Position numbers and translations under genes: made by a program. Under the pieces are notes generated by a model. It did not search any database, was not told the DNA's origin, and worked only from the letters and a program-made list of their open reading frames with translations. Shown piece by piece: positions 62,529 to 64,000 of a stretch of DNA of 64,000 bases (positions within the stretch are counted from its first letter, which is position 1; every line of letters begins with the position of its first letter). The stretch lies in the NCBI RefSeq assembly GCF_014779555.2, contig NZ_CP094357.1:3224001-3288000 (forward strand), in the 5' to 3' direction. The DNA is from Lysobacter capsici (GTDB lineage: Bacteria; Pseudomonadota; Gammaproteobacteria; Xanthomonadales; Xanthomonadaceae).

Positions 62529-63110
62529 TCACTCCGCCGCGACCGCCTCGATCTGGATACGCAGGTTCACGTCCATGCTGAAGCCCCAGTCCTTGCCGGC
62601 GGCGATGCCGAACTGGTCGCGCTGGAAGGTCGCGCTGGCGTCGGCGCCGCAGACCTCGCGCTTGAGCATCGGATGCGGCATGCACTTGAACTTGTTGATC
62701 TTCAGCTCCAGCGGCTTGGTCACCCCGTGCAGGGTCAGCTCGCCCTCGACCTTGCTCGGCGCGCCGTCCTTGAAATCGGCCAGCTTGCCCTTGTAGGTCG
62801 CGGTTGGGAACTTGGCGGTATCGAACAGCTCGGCCTTGTTGGCGTGCTCGTTCATCGCGTCCAGGCCGAAGTCGATGCTGGTGGTGTCGATGGTGACCTC
62901 GACCGTGCCGGCGCCGGCCTTCTTGTCGAGCGTCACCGTGCCCTCGGACTTGTTGAACTTGCCGCGCCAGGTCGACAGGCCGCCCATGTGGTCGGCTTCG
63001 AAGCTGGGATAGGTGTGGGACGGGTCGATCTTGTAGGTGACCGGCGCGGCGAAGGCGCTACCGGCGAAAACGGCCAGCGAGGTCACGGCGCAAAGCGTCA
63101 GCTTGTTCAT
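62529..63110 (-). CDS. YceI family periplasmic protein
   Basis: 193-residue lipocalin-like protein with signal peptide [21 protein letters not shown]. The YceI pattern is clear: [56 protein letters not shown], and [12 protein letters not shown]. The family binds polyprenoid lipids in a beta-barrel; in vivo role varies. ATG 63110 has a weak ribosome site. Confidence 0.92.
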   Translation of the reverse strand: MNKLTLCAVTSLAVFAGSAFAAPVTYKIDPSHTYPSFEADHMGGLSTWRGKFNKSEGTVTLDKKAGAGTVEVTIDTTSIDFGLDAMNEHANKAELFDTAKFPTATYKGKLADFKDGAPSKVEGELTLHGVTKPLELKINKFKCMPHPMLKREVCGADASATFQRDQFGIAAGKDWGFSMDVNLRIQIEAVAAE

Positions 63111-63477
63111 GAGAAGGTCCCATTGGCGGAAGTCGGGGCACGCTACCACCGCGAGCCGGCGCCTCGCAATCGTGCCGATGCGCGGCATCGTGAACGCGCG
63201 GCGCGCCATCGTTACGATGCGGTGCAACAACGTCCACGCGACGGATCGCCGGACGGCGATACGCCGCGTTCCGACCGTCGCGCGGCGCGGCATAGCGGCA
63301 TTCGCCATTTTCGCTCGATGCCTGCGCATTCACGCGCTGGCACTGCGTATCCAATCAAGGCCGTCGCGCGCGACACGACCCGACGCACCGCCGCCGCGGT
63401 GGTACGCGGCGGCGTTCGCCAATCCCGCTGCGCCGGCGCATCGGCTCGCCCGCGATGCGACCCGACGGATGCGTCGA
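63111..63477. other. intergenic region, nothing recognised
   Basis: About 370 nt between the YceI start and the porin 3' end, GC-rich with many GCGGCG words. The yceI promoter must be here, but no clear boxes are seen. Confidence 0.4.
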
Positions 63478-64000
63478 TCAGAAGTCGATATTGGTCTTCA
63501 ACCCGAGGATCAACGCATCGCGATTCGCATCGGTACCGCCGGGATGACGGATGTACTGCAGATTGGGCCGCAGCGACACCGAGGCGATCGGCGACCAGTT
63601 GTAGAACAGCTCGGTCACGTACTCGTTGCCGTCCTTGACCGGCGCCGCCGACTGCGGATGCAGCCGATTGAACAGACGCTGATGATCGGCCGCGCGCGGG
63701 CCGGCGTGGGTGGCGCCGAAGGCCAGGCCGACGTAATCGTTGGGCCGCTGGAACACGCCCTTGTAGGTCACGCCGAGCGCGATCTGGCGATCGGTCGACG
63801 AGGTGTTGCGGTCGGCCTGGGTCAGATTGAGGAAAACGCTCGCTCCATTGCGGCCGCTTTCACCGCTGAGTTGTTGCTGGAACGACAGGAACCCGCCGTA
63901 ACGGCTGCCGCGATGCAACGCATCGCCGCCGGTCAACGCACGCGGCTGCCCGGTGCGGTCGTAGAACAGATCGGCGCCGCCGGCGTTGCTGTACCAGCCG
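63478..64000 (-). CDS. OprB-type carbohydrate porin (5' end outside window)
   Basis: The last 174 codons of an outer-membrane porin. GWYSNAGGADLFYDRTGQPR, LGVTYKGVFQRPNDYVGLAFG, TELFYNWSPIASVSLRPNLQYIRHPGG and the end LILGLKTNIDF are typical of OprB, with a C-terminal Phe. OprB proteins let sugars diffuse through the outer membrane. The gene continues beyond base 64000. Confidence 0.9.
   Translation of the reverse strand, partial: GWYSNAGGADLFYDRTGQPRALTGGDALHRGSRYGGFLSFQQQLSGESGRNGASVFLNLTQADRNTSSTDRQIALGVTYKGVFQRPNDYVGLAFGATHAGPRAADHQRLFNRLHPQSAAPVKDGNEYVTELFYNWSPIASVSLRPNLQYIRHPGGTDANRDALILGLKTNIDF

Overview
This is a high-GC window from a Gammaproteobacterium of the Xanthomonadaceae, most likely Lysobacter or a close relative. 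The evidence for that is a genome style rich in secreted proteases (three M4 metalloproteases in tandem, and an S8 protease with ricin-type lectin modules), the Xanthomonad type of alpha-2-macroglobulin/PbpC locus, and intergenic palindromic repeats built on GTAGGAGCGGC and GATTCCC. The assignment is an inference from gene content. No rRNA, tRNA, CRISPR array, phage or insertion sequence was seen.

1-14.4 kb is a galactoside utilisation region. A GH36 alpha-galactosidase (partial, plus strand) faces a long minus-strand operon: TonB-dependent receptor, exported GH2 beta-galactosidase, SDR dehydrogenase, KDPGal aldolase, galactonate dehydratase, SMP-30 lactonase, KDGal kinase, sodium:sugar symporter, a small exported protein and aldose 1-epimerase. 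Together these make an oxidative (De Ley-Doudoroff) route from beta-galactosides to pyruvate and glyceraldehyde-3-phosphate. Most junctions overlap by 1-4 nt. An AT-rich 15-bp perfect palindrome lies upstream of the receptor gene.

15-37 kb is mostly housekeeping: a small lipoprotein; fumC and purB divergent; a 125-bp tandem repeat array; a B3 metallo-beta-lactamase lipoprotein; a VOC protein; a DUF1275 membrane protein; a RoxA-type ribosomal oxygenase coupled to a GNAT protein; the 2-oxoglutarate dehydrogenase genes sucA-sucB-lpdA; a LOG-family hydrolase; an unknown exported protein; an AcuI-type reductase; a PilH-like response regulator; CbpA; a Prx5-type peroxiredoxin; and a ferritin-like protein.

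37-49 kb holds an adenine/adenosine deaminase, an M50 metalloprotease, and a minus-strand envelope cluster: alpha-2-macroglobulin with an intact CxEQ thioester motif, two related calcium-loop lipoproteins, and penicillin-binding protein 1C.

49-64 kb is a secreted-protein region. Three paralogous M4 proteases each have a long AT-rich upstream region carrying a shared sequence element, and each ends in a near-identical terminator. They are followed by two small proteins of unknown role (one DUF1428), a 14-helix MFS efflux pump, an S8 protease with two C-terminal beta-trefoil lectin modules, a YceI protein and the 3' end of an OprB-type porin.
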